A stretch of 46,112 nt of DNA from positions 1 to 46,112 of IMG/VR virus record IMGVR_UViG_3300005530_000011; one strand, written 5' to 3'. Source of the DNA: a virus. The notes beneath the pieces were generated by a model that had not been told where the DNA came from, made no database searches, and worked only from the letters and a program-made list of their open reading frames with translations. Of the stretch, positions 1 through 8,220 are shown in pieces (positions within the stretch are counted from its first letter, which is position 1; each line of letters begins with the position of its first letter). Position numbers and translations under genes: made by a program.

Positions 1-110
1 GGATGGCGGCCGAGGGGCTGGCGCGCGCCTCCAAGGGGACGCTGAAGACCGGTCGGATCTTCGGTCACAAGGTCCCCTTCACGCGCGACGCGAGCGGCGC
101 GAACCTGACC
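1..110. repeat. Terminal direct repeat, left copy (circular assembly overlap)
   Basis: The first 110 bases are identical to 46003-46112. The repeat lies inside one long open frame and the frame is kept across the junction. This is what an assembler produces when a circular or circularly permuted molecule is opened at an arbitrary point. A true short terminal repeat lying within a coding region is possible but less likely. Confidence 0.95.
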
Positions 111-3100
111 AAGGGCTACAAGCTCACCGGCAAGTCGAACGCGCAGCTCGCGGAGATCATCGACGCGACCAAGGCCAAGGACCCGCAGAAGGCGCTGCAG
201 GGGCTCTCCTCGCTCAATGCGAAGAAGATGCGCGAGGCGTCCGCGCTGCCGACCCCGGCCGGGAAGAAGATCCTCGACATCGTCTCGCGCCCGATCCACG
301 CCGAGGCGGGCGCGGTGAGCGCGGCCATCGCCCACAAGAACGTCAAGAAGGCCGCCGTCGCCGGTCTGAAGGGCAAGGGTCAGACGACCTTCGGCGACGT
401 GCTCCGGCAGCTCGGCGTCAAGGGCAAGGCCGCCTCGATCGGCGGCTTCATCGCCGACGTCGGACTCGACCCGACGACGTATCTGACGGGGGGCGAGTCG
501 AGCCTCGCTCGCGAGTCGGCCGTGGCGTCCGCGAAGGCCGCCGCCAAGGAGGCTGAGAAGACCGCGCTCAAGTCGGCGCTCGAACGTGGCGAGACGGTCG
601 CCGACGCGAAGAAGCTCGCGAAGGCGCGCGGCCGGAGCGCCGCCGCGTCCAAGCTGCGCGAGGCTGAGCGCAAGGCCGAGCAGGGCCCCGCTCGCGCGAC
701 GACGCCGGGCATCACGGTCAAGGTCGCGGGCAAGCGTCTGCCGGGCGTCACGCGCGCCACGAGCAAGGTCCGCCACGTCACCGGCGAGGCGGCGTCGCGG
801 GCCGCCGACGTGCTCCCGGAGCGCGCTCAGAAGAAGGTCGCCCAGACGCGCGCGGGGACGCGCAACCTGGGCGCCATCGCCAACGCCAACGTCAGACGAG
901 CGGGCGTCACCAAGGCCCAGCAGCGCGAGATCAAGGGGCTCTCGCGCGAGGCGCGAGCGCAGTCTGAGAAGGCGACGCGGCACCTCAACGCGCGCGTCAA
1001 CGCGCTCGTCGGGCGGCTCAAGACCGACGAGCAGAAGACGGTCATCGACGCGATCGAGCGCGGCCGGATCTCAGACCTGAAGGGCAGGGCGCCCGCGCTT
1101 CGGCGCAGCCTGCGGCCGGGCCGCAACGTCGGGCGCCAGGACCCCGACCGGCTGTTCATCGCCGCCAAGCGGATCGCCGACGATCTGAAGTACAGCCGCC
1201 GTCTCGGCGCGCACTCGGGGCTCATCACCGGCCGCGTCGGACGCGGCTCGCGGACGGCGCAGCAGAGCTGGCTACTGGCGCACGGCAACACCCGCTCGAC
1301 CGGCACCCTGAACAAGGTCCAGCAGGAGCTGAACACGGCGGGCAAGGAGCTGGCCGACGCGCGTCGCGAGATGAAGGCGGCGGACAGCGCGAAGGAGCAC
1401 ATCCTCGCCCGCCGCAAGGCGACCGCCGCCAAGCAGCGCTTCGACAACCTGACGGCCAAGCGCGACGCGATCAAGAGCGAGCAGGTCACCGCGCAGGCCG
1501 TCAAGCGCGGGCAGCAGGTCGAGCAGCGCGAGCGCTTCGGCTACCGGCCACGCGAGACCAAGGCGCAGCGCGCGAAGCGGCAGGCATCAGGGGCCAGCCG
1601 ACCGGACGTGCTCGGGACCGAGGCGCGCGGCTACTTCCCCCGCATCACCAAGGCCGAGCAGGAGGGCAAGGCGGGGCGCGGCGTGCTCGCCCGGCTCGCG
1701 CAGCCGCTCTCAGATCAGGTCCGGCCCGCCACCGAGCAGGTCGGCTCCAACAAGCCCGACATCGCGGCGGGCAAGCAGCGCGAGCTGCGCGGCACGCGCG
1801 CGCAGATCCTCACCGACCCCAAGAACGCGCACAGCGTCGAACGGCTCACGTCCGACGTCCGCGCGTCGCTCGGGCACTACGGCGCGAGCGTCGCGAAGGG
1901 CAGCGCTGCGAGCGATCTGAACACGCGCATCGTGCAGCAGCTCGGCACCCCGCTGAAGGGCCGCTACCGCAACCTCTCCAAGCGCGACTTCGACGAGCTG
2001 GCCGATCAGGGCAAGAGCGTCTACCGCGTCCGGCGCGGCCAACTGGAGAAGGTCACCGACTACAACACCGCCCACAAGGCGTCGCTCGGGGAGCGCCGCA
2101 TGGAGCACCCGACGCGCCCCGGCACCTACGTGCCCGCGCCGAAGGCCGCGACGACCAAGGCGGGCAAGGTCGCCGACTCGCGCGCGCTGCCGTCCGGCGG
2201 CCAGTACGCGATCCTGCGTGACGAGGACGTCGCCGCCGTGCGCAACCGGCTGCCCGGCCAGGCGACCGGCATCGGCCATGTCCTCGATGTCCCGACGAAC
2301 GTGTTCAAGCGCGTCGCGCTGGGCACGCCCGCCTACCTCGTGCGCAACCTCGTCGGCGACACCTACAACGCGTGGACCGACGAGCGCTTCTGGCGGCTCG
2401 TGCGCAACCAGATCCGGGGCCAGAAGGCGCTCAGCGCGCTCGGTCATCAGGAGCGTGCGCTCGGCAAGTTCCAGCTCGCCGTGCCGGAGTCCAAGAAGAC
2501 GATCACGCTCACCGACGCGCAGGCCAAGGCGATCGGCGACGCGCTCGGGATGGACCCGACGAAGGTCTCGCGCAAGATGAAGGCCAGCGCCGTCGCGGGG
2601 CTCGCGGAGCAGATGGGCGTCATCCGCCAGGGCCGCTTCCTGGAGCTGATGAACGAGGGCCGCACGCTCACCCGCCCGCGCGGCACGCACGCGTGGGACG
2701 CGGCCGTCAAGCGCGTCGAGGACTCCACGCGGCTGGCGACCTTCCTGGGCGGCCTGCAGCGCGGGCTGAACCCGCGCGAGGCGGCGGCGCGCGCGAGCGA
2801 GGTGCACTTCGACTACGGCGATCTGACGCCCGTCGAGCGCCGCTACCTCAGACGCGTCGCGCCGTTCTACACGTTCTCGGCGCGCAACATCCCGCTGCAG
2901 GTCCGCCGCACGCTGACCAACCCGGGCAAGATCGCGACCGTCGAGAAGGGCCGCGAGGAGGGCCAGAAGGGGACGGGGCTCCCGGCCGACTATCTGAGCA
3001 AGCTCAACCCGTACGAGGCGACGCAGCTCGGCATCCCGCTGAAGATGGGCGGCAAGACCTTCACGGTCTCGATGGGCGCGCCGTTCACCGATCTCAACGA

Positions 3101-3887
3101 CGCGACCGCCGTGCTGACGGGGCCCTTCACCGGCGACACGAAGGGCGCCGCCGTCGCGGGGCTGCTGCGCGTCGCGGGCATGGCGAACCCGTACCTCAAG
3201 CTGCCGTGGGAGGAGCTGGCTAACAAGAGCGCCTTCTACCGCGACGAGATCCAGCCGACCGGCAACCAGTGGACCCGGCCGCCGCAGTGGGCGATCAAGC
3301 TGGCCAAGACGAACGCGCACTTCCGCGATCTGATGGGCATGCGGCCCGACGTCGAGATGAACGACGGCAAGGGCCCGGAGTGGGGCTGGAAGCGCAAGAC
3401 CGACTACTGGGTGCGGCAGATGGGCCCGGGCGCGATCACGCCCCTGCTCGACGTGCTCGGGCAGGGCATCAAGGGCACCAACGCACGCGCTCAGACGAAG
3501 GAGCAGCGGCTGCTCGCAGCGCTCGGCCTGCGCACCTCCAAGTACGACCCGCAGATGGTCGAGCTGGCGAACCTCTACCAGATCGACGACGCGCTGAACT
3601 CGAAGCTCAACGAGCTGCGCGACACGGCCGGGCTCGACCCGTCTGAGCCCAACAGCGCCGACAACGCGACGCCCGCCTATCGCAAGCTGCTCGACGAGGA
3701 GTCCGCGACGCAGAAGAAGATCAAGGCGCTGCAGGCCAAGACGCGCCAGGGCGGGCTCGTCAGCGGCAAGCGCCAGACGTCCACGCCGAGCGGTAGCGGG
3801 CTCGACGTCGGCAGCGATGTGCAGCTCGGGGGCGACGTGACGCTCGGGCCTGACGTGCAGCTCGGGCCCGGCATCGACCTGCGCTGA
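3..3887 (+). CDS. Giant internal virion / DNA-ejection protein, C-terminal 1294 residues
   Basis: This is the main part of a protein that begins at 45681 and crosses the contig ends; the joined product is about 1402 aa. The visible N-terminal half is rich in Lys, Arg and Ala and looks like long charged helices. Near joined residue 1050 there is the segment LRRVAPFYTFSARNIPLQ, a signature I associate with giant polyvalent or internal virion proteins of podoviruses. A C-terminal low-complexity tail carries GxDVxLG-type repeats. It is the third of three consecutive Ala/Gln/Lys-rich genes (43577, 44524, 45681) placed after the tail genes, like the gp14-gp15-gp16 ejectosome order of T7. No lytic transglycosylase motif was recognised in it. 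The role in DNA delivery is inferred from position, size and composition. Confidence 0.7.
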   Translation: MAAEGLARASKGTLKTGRIFGHKVPFTRDASGANLTKGYKLTGKSNAQLAEIIDATKAKDPQKALQGLSSLNAKKMREASALPTPAGKKILDIVSRPIHAEAGAVSAAIAHKNVKKAAVAGLKGKGQTTFGDVLRQLGVKGKAASIGGFIADVGLDPTTYLTGGESSLARESAVASAKAAAKEAEKTALKSALERGETVADAKKLAKARGRSAAASKLREAERKAEQGPARATTPGITVKVAGKRLPGVTRATSKVRHVTGEAASRAADVLPERAQKKVAQTRAGTRNLGAIANANVRRAGVTKAQQREIKGLSREARAQSEKATRHLNARVNALVGRLKTDEQKTVIDAIERGRISDLKGRAPALRRSLRPGRNVGRQDPDRLFIAAKRIADDLKYSRRLGAHSGLITGRVGRGSRTAQQSWLLAHGNTRSTGTLNKVQQELNTAGKELADARREMKAADSAKEHILARRKATAAKQRFDNLTAKRDAIKSEQVTAQAVKRGQQVEQRERFGYRPRETKAQRAKRQASGASRPDVLGTEARGYFPRITKAEQEGKAGRGVLARLAQPLSDQVRPATEQVGSNKPDIAAGKQRELRGTRAQILTDPKNAHSVERLTSDVRASLGHYGASVAKGSAASDLNTRIVQQLGTPLKGRYRNLSKRDFDELADQGKSVYRVRRGQLEKVTDYNTAHKASLGERRMEHPTRPGTYVPAPKAATTKAGKVADSRALPSGGQYAILRDEDVAAVRNRLPGQATGIGHVLDVPTNVFKRVALGTPAYLVRNLVGDTYNAWTDERFWRLVRNQIRGQKALSALGHQERALGKFQLAVPESKKTITLTDAQAKAIGDALGMDPTKVSRKMKASAVAGLAEQMGVIRQGRFLELMNEGRTLTRPRGTHAWDAAVKRVEDSTRLATFLGGLQRGLNPREAAARASEVHFDYGDLTPVERRYLRRVAPFYTFSARNIPLQVRRTLTNPGKIATVEKGREEGQKGTGLPADYLSKLNPYEATQLGIPLKMGGKTFTVSMGAPFTDLNDATAVLTGPFTGDTKGAAVAGLLRVAGMANPYLKLPWEELANKSAFYRDEIQPTGNQWTRPPQWAIKLAKTNAHFRDLMGMRPDVEMNDGKGPEWGWKRKTDYWVRQMGPGAITPLLDVLGQGIKGTNARAQTKEQRLLAALGLRTSKYDPQMVELANLYQIDDALNSKLNELRDTAGLDPSEPNSADNATPAYRKLLDEESATQKKIKALQAKTRQGGLVSGKRQTSTPSGSGLDVGSDVQLGGDVTLGPDVQLGPGIDLR

Positions 3888-3916
3888 TCTGACAACCCCG
3901 GGAGGGGGTGACGCCG

Positions 3917-4984
3917 ATGGCCGAGCGATCGGTGGTCGACGCCTTCAACCGCGCGATCCGCAAGACGGGCGCGTCCAGCAAGGTCGCCAAGTCGCTCTTC
4001 GAGGCGGGCATCGTCGAGTCGGGCCTGCGCAACCTCGACTACGGCGACCGCGACTCGCTCGGGGCGCTGCAGCAACGGCCCTCGCAGGGCTGGGCGAACG
4101 CGACCGACCCGTACAAGGCCGCCCTGGACTACCTCAAGCAGGCGATCCCGCTGGCGGGCAAGTACGGCTCGGCGGGGCAGCTCGCGCAGGCCGTGCAGCG
4201 CAGCGCGTTCCCGGGCCGCTACAGCCAGGTCTCCGGCCAGGCGGTCAAGTATCTGAGCGGCGGCGGTGCTTCCCCCTCCGCTGCCACCGCTGCCGCTCAG
4301 ACCACCTCAGACGCCCCCGACAGCAGCAGCACCTACGTGCCGGGGACGATCACGCAGCAGCTCGCCGCGCAGCTCGCCCCGAAGGCGAAGCCGCAGTCCG
4401 GCCCGCTGCCGACGCTGGGGTTCGCCGCCAAGGCGCCGATGCCTGCCGGATACCAGGGGGTCCAGACCAGCGGCGCGCCGCAGCAGCAACGCTTCGACGC
4501 GCCGCAGGCCCTCTCCGCGCTGCAGGCGGTTGCCGCCGTGCAGGGCGACAAGGCCGCCTCCACGCACAGCGCGAACGAGACGAAGGCCAGCGAGTCCAGC
4601 CACGCCGACCGGCACGACGGGACGCACGGCTCCAAGGTGCTGGAGCTGATCCACAACGACGGCTCCGGGCCCGGCTACGGGATCAAGAACGGGCAGGTCG
4701 TCAACGGCTCGCAGGTCTTCTCAGACGTGTGGGCGGGCCATCAGAACCACGTCCACGTCGCGGCCGGTCCGAAGACCGTCGTGCTGCTCGGCAAGCTCGC
4801 GCAGCGGATGGGCCTGCGGGTGTCTGAGAACCCGCACTTCGGCGGCGTCGACCCGGCCGCGCACGTCCCCGACAGCTACCACGACCGGGGCGAGGCGATC
4901 GACGCGTCCGGCACGCCGAAGCAGATGGACGCCTTCGCCAAGGCGGTCGAGGAATACAACCGCTCGCGGGTGGTGCCGCGATGA
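3917..4984 (+). CDS. Virion-associated peptidoglycan hydrolase (lysozyme-like plus M15-like peptidase)
   Basis: The product is 355 aa. The ATG at 3917 is preferred over the GTG at 3908 because GGAGGGGG at 3901-3908 is 8 nt upstream of it. Residues 25-80 contain EAGIVESGLRNLDYGDRDSL followed by GALQQRP, typical of lysozyme/transglycosylase-like virion lysins with a catalytic Glu. A Ser/Ala/Pro-rich linker follows. The C-terminal 120 residues contain GHQNHVHVA and SYHDRGEAIDASG, resembling the metal-binding HxH and HxxGxAxD motifs of D-Ala-D-Ala carboxypeptidase-type M15 enzymes. It probably opens the cell wall during DNA entry. It follows the ejection protein gene by 29 nt and overlaps the next small membrane gene by ATGA. 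The domain calls are by motif only. Confidence 0.7.
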   Translation: MAERSVVDAFNRAIRKTGASSKVAKSLFEAGIVESGLRNLDYGDRDSLGALQQRPSQGWANATDPYKAALDYLKQAIPLAGKYGSAGQLAQAVQRSAFPGRYSQVSGQAVKYLSGGGASPSAATAAAQTTSDAPDSSSTYVPGTITQQLAAQLAPKAKPQSGPLPTLGFAAKAPMPAGYQGVQTSGAPQQQRFDAPQALSALQAVAAVQGDKAASTHSANETKASESSHADRHDGTHGSKVLELIHNDGSGPGYGIKNGQVVNGSQVFSDVWAGHQNHVHVAAGPKTVVLLGKLAQRMGLRVSENPHFGGVDPAAHVPDSYHDRGEAIDASGTPKQMDAFAKAVEEYNRSRVVPR

Positions 4985-5115
4985 CCGGCCTGCTGATGTC
5001 AGACATCCCGCAGGTGGTCGTCACCTCGCCGCTCTCGTTCGCGCTCGGAGTGATCGTCGGGCTCGCGCTCTCCAGCCGCTGGCTGATCGTGCGTCGCGAG
5101 AAGAAGGACCGATGA
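4981..5115 (+). CDS. Small single-pass membrane protein, lysis cassette
   Basis: This 44-aa product has one hydrophobic segment (SFALGVIVGLALSS) and a basic tail (RREKKDR). The ATG at 4981 overlaps the previous stop as ATGA, and its own stop overlaps the next ATG in the same way. Position between a virion lysin and a two-helix membrane protein followed by an endolysin suggests a holin, antiholin or other lysis accessory. No family was recognised; the function is inferred from context. Confidence 0.7.
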   Translation: MTGLLMSDIPQVVVTSPLSFALGVIVGLALSSRWLIVRREKKDR

Positions 5116-5408
5116 AGACCCGGCCCGGCTGGTGGATTCACGGCGAGTGGGCGGGGCTGATCGCGCTCGTGCTGGCGATCGGCGTGTCCGCCTCGATGGT
5201 CTTCGACATCGTCGCGACGGTCGTCTCCGGCGAGCCGCTGACGCAGGCCAACGCGAACCTGCTCTCGACGCTCTTCGGCGCCTCGATCGGCGTCGTCGGC
5301 ACCTACATCGGCGCGCACGGCCGCCACGGCGCGCGCGTGACAGACGCCACGGCGGGGGTCTCCTACGGCCGCCGCGCAAGCGACCTACTCGAAGAGGAGG
5401 ACGAGTGA
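5112..5408 (+). CDS. Putative holin, two membrane segments
   Basis: This 98-aa product has two predicted transmembrane segments (about residues 13-38, LIALVLAIGVSASMVFDIVA, and 50-68, STLFGASIGVVGTYIGA) and an acidic C-terminus (LLEEEDE). Size, topology and position directly upstream of the endolysin, with a GTGA overlap at 5405-5408, match holins that release endolysin through the inner membrane. There is no sequence-level family assignment, so the call rests on topology and neighbours. The adjacent 44-aa gene could be the holin instead, with this one as its partner. Confidence 0.6.
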   Translation: MKTRPGWWIHGEWAGLIALVLAIGVSASMVFDIVATVVSGEPLTQANANLLSTLFGASIGVVGTYIGAHGRHGARVTDATAGVSYGRRASDLLEEEDE

Positions 5409-6496
5409 GCTACGACGCGCCCTCGAAGTACAAGGGCACCGGGACGTACGGGGTGCTCACCGAGGCCGAGCAGACCACCTACGACGAGTACACGAACCTC
5501 AGACGGATCTCGGACTGGCCGGGCTTCAGCACCGACCAGGACCAGCGCCGCGCCGACTCGCGTACGTGGATCACCGACCGCATGGCCTACCTCGTGCAGC
5601 TCGCCAACGGCCAGGTCTCCGGCCAACCGGCCGGTTGGGACACGAGCAACCGAGGCAAGCGCTACGACTACCTCTCGACGCTCAACACCGGCGCCCCGAA
5701 GCACGAGGTCCGGCTGCCGTGCTCGGGCTCGGCGACCAACAGCGAGAAGAGCTACATCGAAGAGCGCGAGGTCTACCTCGCGTGGACGTCCGCCTACGAC
5801 GAGCAGAAGGCGCGCAAGCAGGCCAACGTCGACTGGCTCGTCAACCAGCGCAAGAAGCTCTGGCACCTGATGCAGGACGACGCGTCCAAGAACGACAGCA
5901 ACGACCGTCAGACGCGCTACGACAACCTCTGCATCGCGACGCACCACGGCAAGGTCTACGACGACTGGGCCGAGACGCACAACAAGTGGGGGCAGCCGTA
6001 CACGCCCTCGTCCGGGGGCTCGAAGACGGGCCGCTCGGCGTGCAAGGACTGGCTCGACGCGCAGCTCGGGATCAGCGAGAACCCGCCGAACTCGAACACC
6101 GGCAACCCCCAACCATCCGGTTGGCAGGAACGCGTCTACGGCGACGACGGCGTGCCGTGGTGCGCGTGCTTCGCCGTCTGCTCGGCGTGGGACAACGGCG
6201 TCACCGGCTCCGGCACGGCGAGCGTCTACCAGAACGTCCAGATGGCCAAGCGCGGCGAGGGGATCTACCGGGGCTGGACGAACGACCCGAGTCAGGTCCA
6301 CGCGGGCGATCACGCCTTCCTGGGCTCAGATCACACGGGCGTCATCTACGACCGCGACACGGGCATCACCGTCGAGGGCAACACGAGCCCCGGATCTGAG
6401 GGCTCCCAGTACAACGGCGGCTGCGTCGCCAAGCGCAACAGGGGCTGGTCGGCGTGGACGGCAGGCTTCGGACTCGTGAGGTTCCCCGATGACTGA
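5405..6496 (+). CDS. Endolysin with C-terminal CHAP-type amidase/peptidase domain
   Basis: The product is 363 aa. The GTG at 5405 overlaps the holin stop as GTGA; the frame is open further upstream but that part is antiparallel-style shadow of the holin gene. Residues 1-215 are hydrophilic and helical with no recognised domain. The last 150 residues have the CHAP pattern: VPWCACFAVC near residue 250 supplies the catalytic Cys, and GSDHTGVI near residue 307 supplies the His. CHAP domains cleave peptidoglycan amide or cross-bridge bonds. The role is host lysis at the end of infection, using the holin just upstream. The long N-terminal region is unusual and may bind the cell wall. Confidence 0.8.
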   Translation: MSYDAPSKYKGTGTYGVLTEAEQTTYDEYTNLRRISDWPGFSTDQDQRRADSRTWITDRMAYLVQLANGQVSGQPAGWDTSNRGKRYDYLSTLNTGAPKHEVRLPCSGSATNSEKSYIEEREVYLAWTSAYDEQKARKQANVDWLVNQRKKLWHLMQDDASKNDSNDRQTRYDNLCIATHHGKVYDDWAETHNKWGQPYTPSSGGSKTGRSACKDWLDAQLGISENPPNSNTGNPQPSGWQERVYGDDGVPWCACFAVCSAWDNGVTGSGTASVYQNVQMAKRGEGIYRGWTNDPSQVHAGDHAFLGSDHTGVIYDRDTGITVEGNTSPGSEGSQYNGGCVAKRNRGWSAWTAGFGLVRFPDD

Positions 6497-6653
6497 GACC
6501 GGCTCAGACGAGCTGCTGAACGCGCTCGCCTCCAACCAGCAGATCCTTGCCGGATTCAACTCCGACATGGCCAAGCTCGCCGCCGAACAGCAGGCGGTCG
6601 ACGCACAGTCGCCCGAGGACGACCCCGGGCGCGACTACGAGGAGTCCGCATGA
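6489..6653 (+). CDS. Small acidic protein in lysis region, function unknown
   Basis: This 54-aa product starts with MTETGSDELLNAL and ends in an acidic stretch (EDDPGRDYEES). The ATG at 6489 overlaps the last 8 nt of the endolysin gene, and its TGA overlaps the next ATG as ATGA. It has no membrane segment and no recognised domain. Translational coupling on both sides supports it being a real gene. Confidence 0.6.
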   Translation: MTETGSDELLNALASNQQILAGFNSDMAKLAAEQQAVDAQSPEDDPGRDYEESA

Positions 6654-6757
6654 CCCAGCCCGCCCGCAGTCCCGACAGCTTCGCGTGGCTGCTCGCCATC
6701 CTGCGCGACATCGCGCTGATCGTGTTCGTCATCGTCTACGTGATCCACACCGTCTGA
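6650..6757 (+). CDS. 35-aa single-pass membrane peptide
   Basis: The product has a short polar N-terminus followed by one hydrophobic helix (IALIVFVIVYVIHTV) that runs to the C-terminus. ATGA overlaps join it to the genes on both sides. It could be a spanin-like, antiholin-like or regulatory membrane peptide of the lysis module. Tail-anchored topology is visible; the function is inferred only from position. Confidence 0.6.
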   Translation: MTQPARSPDSFAWLLAILRDIALIVFVIVYVIHTV

Positions 6758-6954
6758 TGGCCAAGCGCAAGGGCAAGGGCGCCTCGCTCTCGGACAAGAT
6801 CAAGTTCGCCAGCAAGGGCGCGTTCGCTCCTCCCTTCCCAGCGCCGTCCGCCGCGTCGCGGATCGCCGGTGGCGGCCAGAAGGTGACCGAGGACACGCCC
6901 GGCTTCAACCCGCGCACGATGGGCAACCGGCGCTCCGGCCGACGACGGACGTGA
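6757..6954 (+). CDS. Small basic protein, function unknown
   Basis: This 65-aa product is rich in Lys, Arg and Gly at both ends (MAKRKGKGASLSDKIKF and NRRSGRRRT). The ATG at 6757 shares its A with the TGA of the previous gene. No domain was recognised. The charge suggests nucleic-acid contact. It ends with a GTGA overlap into the RusA-like gene. Confidence 0.6.
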   Translation: MAKRKGKGASLSDKIKFASKGAFAPPFPAPSAASRIAGGGQKVTEDTPGFNPRTMGNRRSGRRRT

Positions 6955-7388
6955 TCGAGGTCGAGGTCGAGGGGCGGCCAGCCCCGAAGGGGTCGCGCAT
7001 CCAAGGCGTGACCAAGAGCGGCAAGCAGTACACGCGGCCCGCGTCGCGCTACGAAGCGCCGTGGGTCGCGGCCGTCAAGCGGGCGACTCAGATCGTGGTC
7101 CGGCACGCGGCACCGATCGAGCCGCCGTACGCCGTCGAGCTGGAGATCCGCATCCAAAAGGCCAAGAACCGGCGCAAGGGCGCCGTGGCGTGGCCGACCG
7201 TGGGCGACGTGGACAAGCTGGCACGGTCGACCATCGACGGGCTCGCGAAAGGGGGCGCGCTAGAGGACGACAGGCATGTCACGGCACTGACTGTGAGGAA
7301 GAGGTTCACGCGCCGTGAGGAGACTCCCGGGGTGACCGCCCGGGTGACACAAGACGCTCAGATGCAGGACCTTTCCGCTGCAGCCTGA
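6951..7388 (+). CDS. rusA: RusA-like Holliday junction resolvase
   Basis: The product is 145 aa with a GTG start overlapping the previous stop (GTGA). The core GDVDKLARSTIDGLAKGG followed by LEDDRHVTAL matches the RusA pattern, in which conserved Asp residues (the Asp of GDVDK, the Asp of TIDGL and the DD of LEDD) bind the metal. The N-terminal PAPKGSRIQG also fits the family. RusA cuts Holliday junctions and would resolve branched DNA before packaging. It is the last gene of the + late operon, directly before a strong terminator, so here resolution is expressed with late genes rather than with ERF. Confidence 0.85.
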   Translation: MIEVEVEGRPAPKGSRIQGVTKSGKQYTRPASRYEAPWVAAVKRATQIVVRHAAPIEPPYAVELEIRIQKAKNRRKGAVAWPTVGDVDKLARSTIDGLAKGGALEDDRHVTALTVRKRFTRREETPGVTARVTQDAQMQDLSAAA

Positions 7389-7410
7389 GCCGACATACCG
7401 AGTAGACCCA

Positions 7411-7437
7411 GCGCCCCGGCCTAGACAGCCGGGGCGC
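7411..7437 (+). terminator. Rho-independent terminator after late operon
   Basis: GCGCCCCGGC and GCCGGGGCGC form a perfect 10-bp stem around a 7-nt loop and are followed by a T-rich stretch (TTGGTGTTTCT). It sits 22 nt after the rusA stop and closes the late transcript that passes through the contig ends. Confidence 0.85.
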
Positions 7438-7571
7438 TTGGTGTTTCTAAGGCGTAAGTTCCCAGGATTCGGAGGGCCCGGCCACGAGGGAACACGAGGC
7501 AGGCCGTATGCAGAGGATCGACCGGCTGGAGCTGCTGCTCCGCGCCGCTGAACTACAGCTCGACGCGCTCT

Positions 7572-8027
7572 CTACGCGCGATCCTGCCCAGGCTTCCCGC
7601 CTCGCGTTCGAGGCACGCTTGCATCGCCGCCTCGCCGTCGAGGGGCACCGGACGGTGGTGACGGGCTCATTCCATCGAGGCGTTCGAGTACGACCGTCAG
7701 GCGACGTTCCATCTCCAGTAGTCGCGCTTCGGTGGCCGCATCACGGGTCCCCAGGGCTGTCCGCAGATCCGGCACCGTGAACCACTCATAGCTCACCCCC
7801 AGCGCTACCGCCAGCTCACGCAGGATCGGCGGCGTCAGCACCGACTCGCCGTACTCCAGCTTGCGCAGCGTGCGCTCGCCGAGCTTGCTTGCTGGCGGGA
7901 TCAGATCCGCGAGCTGCTGCATGTTGTCGATCCCCGCGAGGACCCGCGCAGCGCGGAGCCGCCGTCTGAGGTCTTCCTGGGGCGGGAGATCAGATGGTGC
8001 ACTCAAGGGAGATGCCGTCCCTTCCAT
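7572..8027 (-). CDS. XRE-family helix-turn-helix repressor (CI-like)
   Basis: The product is 151 aa from the ATG at 8027. Residues 17-85 form an XRE-type DNA-binding domain (DLRRRLRAARVLAG, then QQLADLIP, then GERTLRKLEYGE, then ILRELAVALGVSYEWF). A short helical segment follows (ARLLEMERRLTVVLERLDGM), probably for dimerisation, then a Pro/Arg/Gly-rich tail. No peptidase-type cleavage domain is visible. It is transcribed away from a Cro-like gene, the classic switch arrangement, so it probably maintains lysogeny. The ATG lacks a good ribosome site and may be leaderless. A TTG at 8016 behind GGAAGGGA is an alternative start. Confidence 0.8.
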   Translation of the reverse strand: MEGTASPLSAPSDLPPQEDLRRRLRAARVLAGIDNMQQLADLIPPASKLGERTLRKLEYGESVLTPPILRELAVALGVSYEWFTVPDLRTALGTRDAATEARLLEMERRLTVVLERLDGMSPSPPSGAPRRRGGDASVPRTRGGKPGQDRA

Positions 8028-8217
8028 TGGTGGTAACGAAATGACCTGATCGGTCACAGCCAGTAAACCGGATACCGGTCTGTTAGCGCAAGGTACGGGC
8101 TGGTACGGATCAGACCATAAGCCCGGATCATGCAGTTGGCGCGTGACCGCAACACGCCCGTCTGAGACCGACCATCTGAGGTTGGCAGAAGTCGGGCATC
8201 TGCGGTACAACTCGGGT
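8028..8217. promoter_or_regulatory. Divergent switch region with operator-like inverted repeats
   Basis: This 190-bp region lies between the repressor and the Cro-like gene. It contains ACCGG-ATA-CCGGT (8067-8079), TGACC-TGATC-GGTCA (8042-8056) and a direct repeat GGTACGG (8092-8098 and 8102-8108). On the minus strand TTGCGC (8091-8086) and TTTACT (8067-8062) are 18 nt apart and would place the first inverted repeat inside the repressor promoter, suggesting autoregulation. Which repeat is bound by which protein cannot be told from sequence. Confidence 0.6.
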
Positions 8218-8220
8218 ATG
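8182..8220 (+). promoter_or_regulatory. Apparent leaderless early promoter with 20-bp-spaced direct repeat
   Basis: TTGGCA (8182-8187) and TACAAC (8206-8211) are 18 nt apart, and the A of the ATG at 8218 lies 7 nt after the -10 box, so transcription should start at or next to the start codon. No Shine-Dalgarno sequence precedes it. TCGGGCATC (8192-8200) and TCGGGTATG (8212-8220) form a direct repeat with a 20-bp period around the -10 box. The same design is found at 29618-29646 on the other strand. Confidence 0.6.

Noticed and set aside
1710-3320. Long minus-strand open frame (536 codons) antisense to the ejection protein
   Set aside because: Arg/Val/Leu/Asp-rich composition typical of antisense frames in GC-rich genes; no ribosome site or domain.
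7508-7780. Possible + strand gene converging on the repressor
   Set aside because: The N-terminal half looks helical, but most of the frame is antisense to the well-supported repressor and the end is not protein-like.
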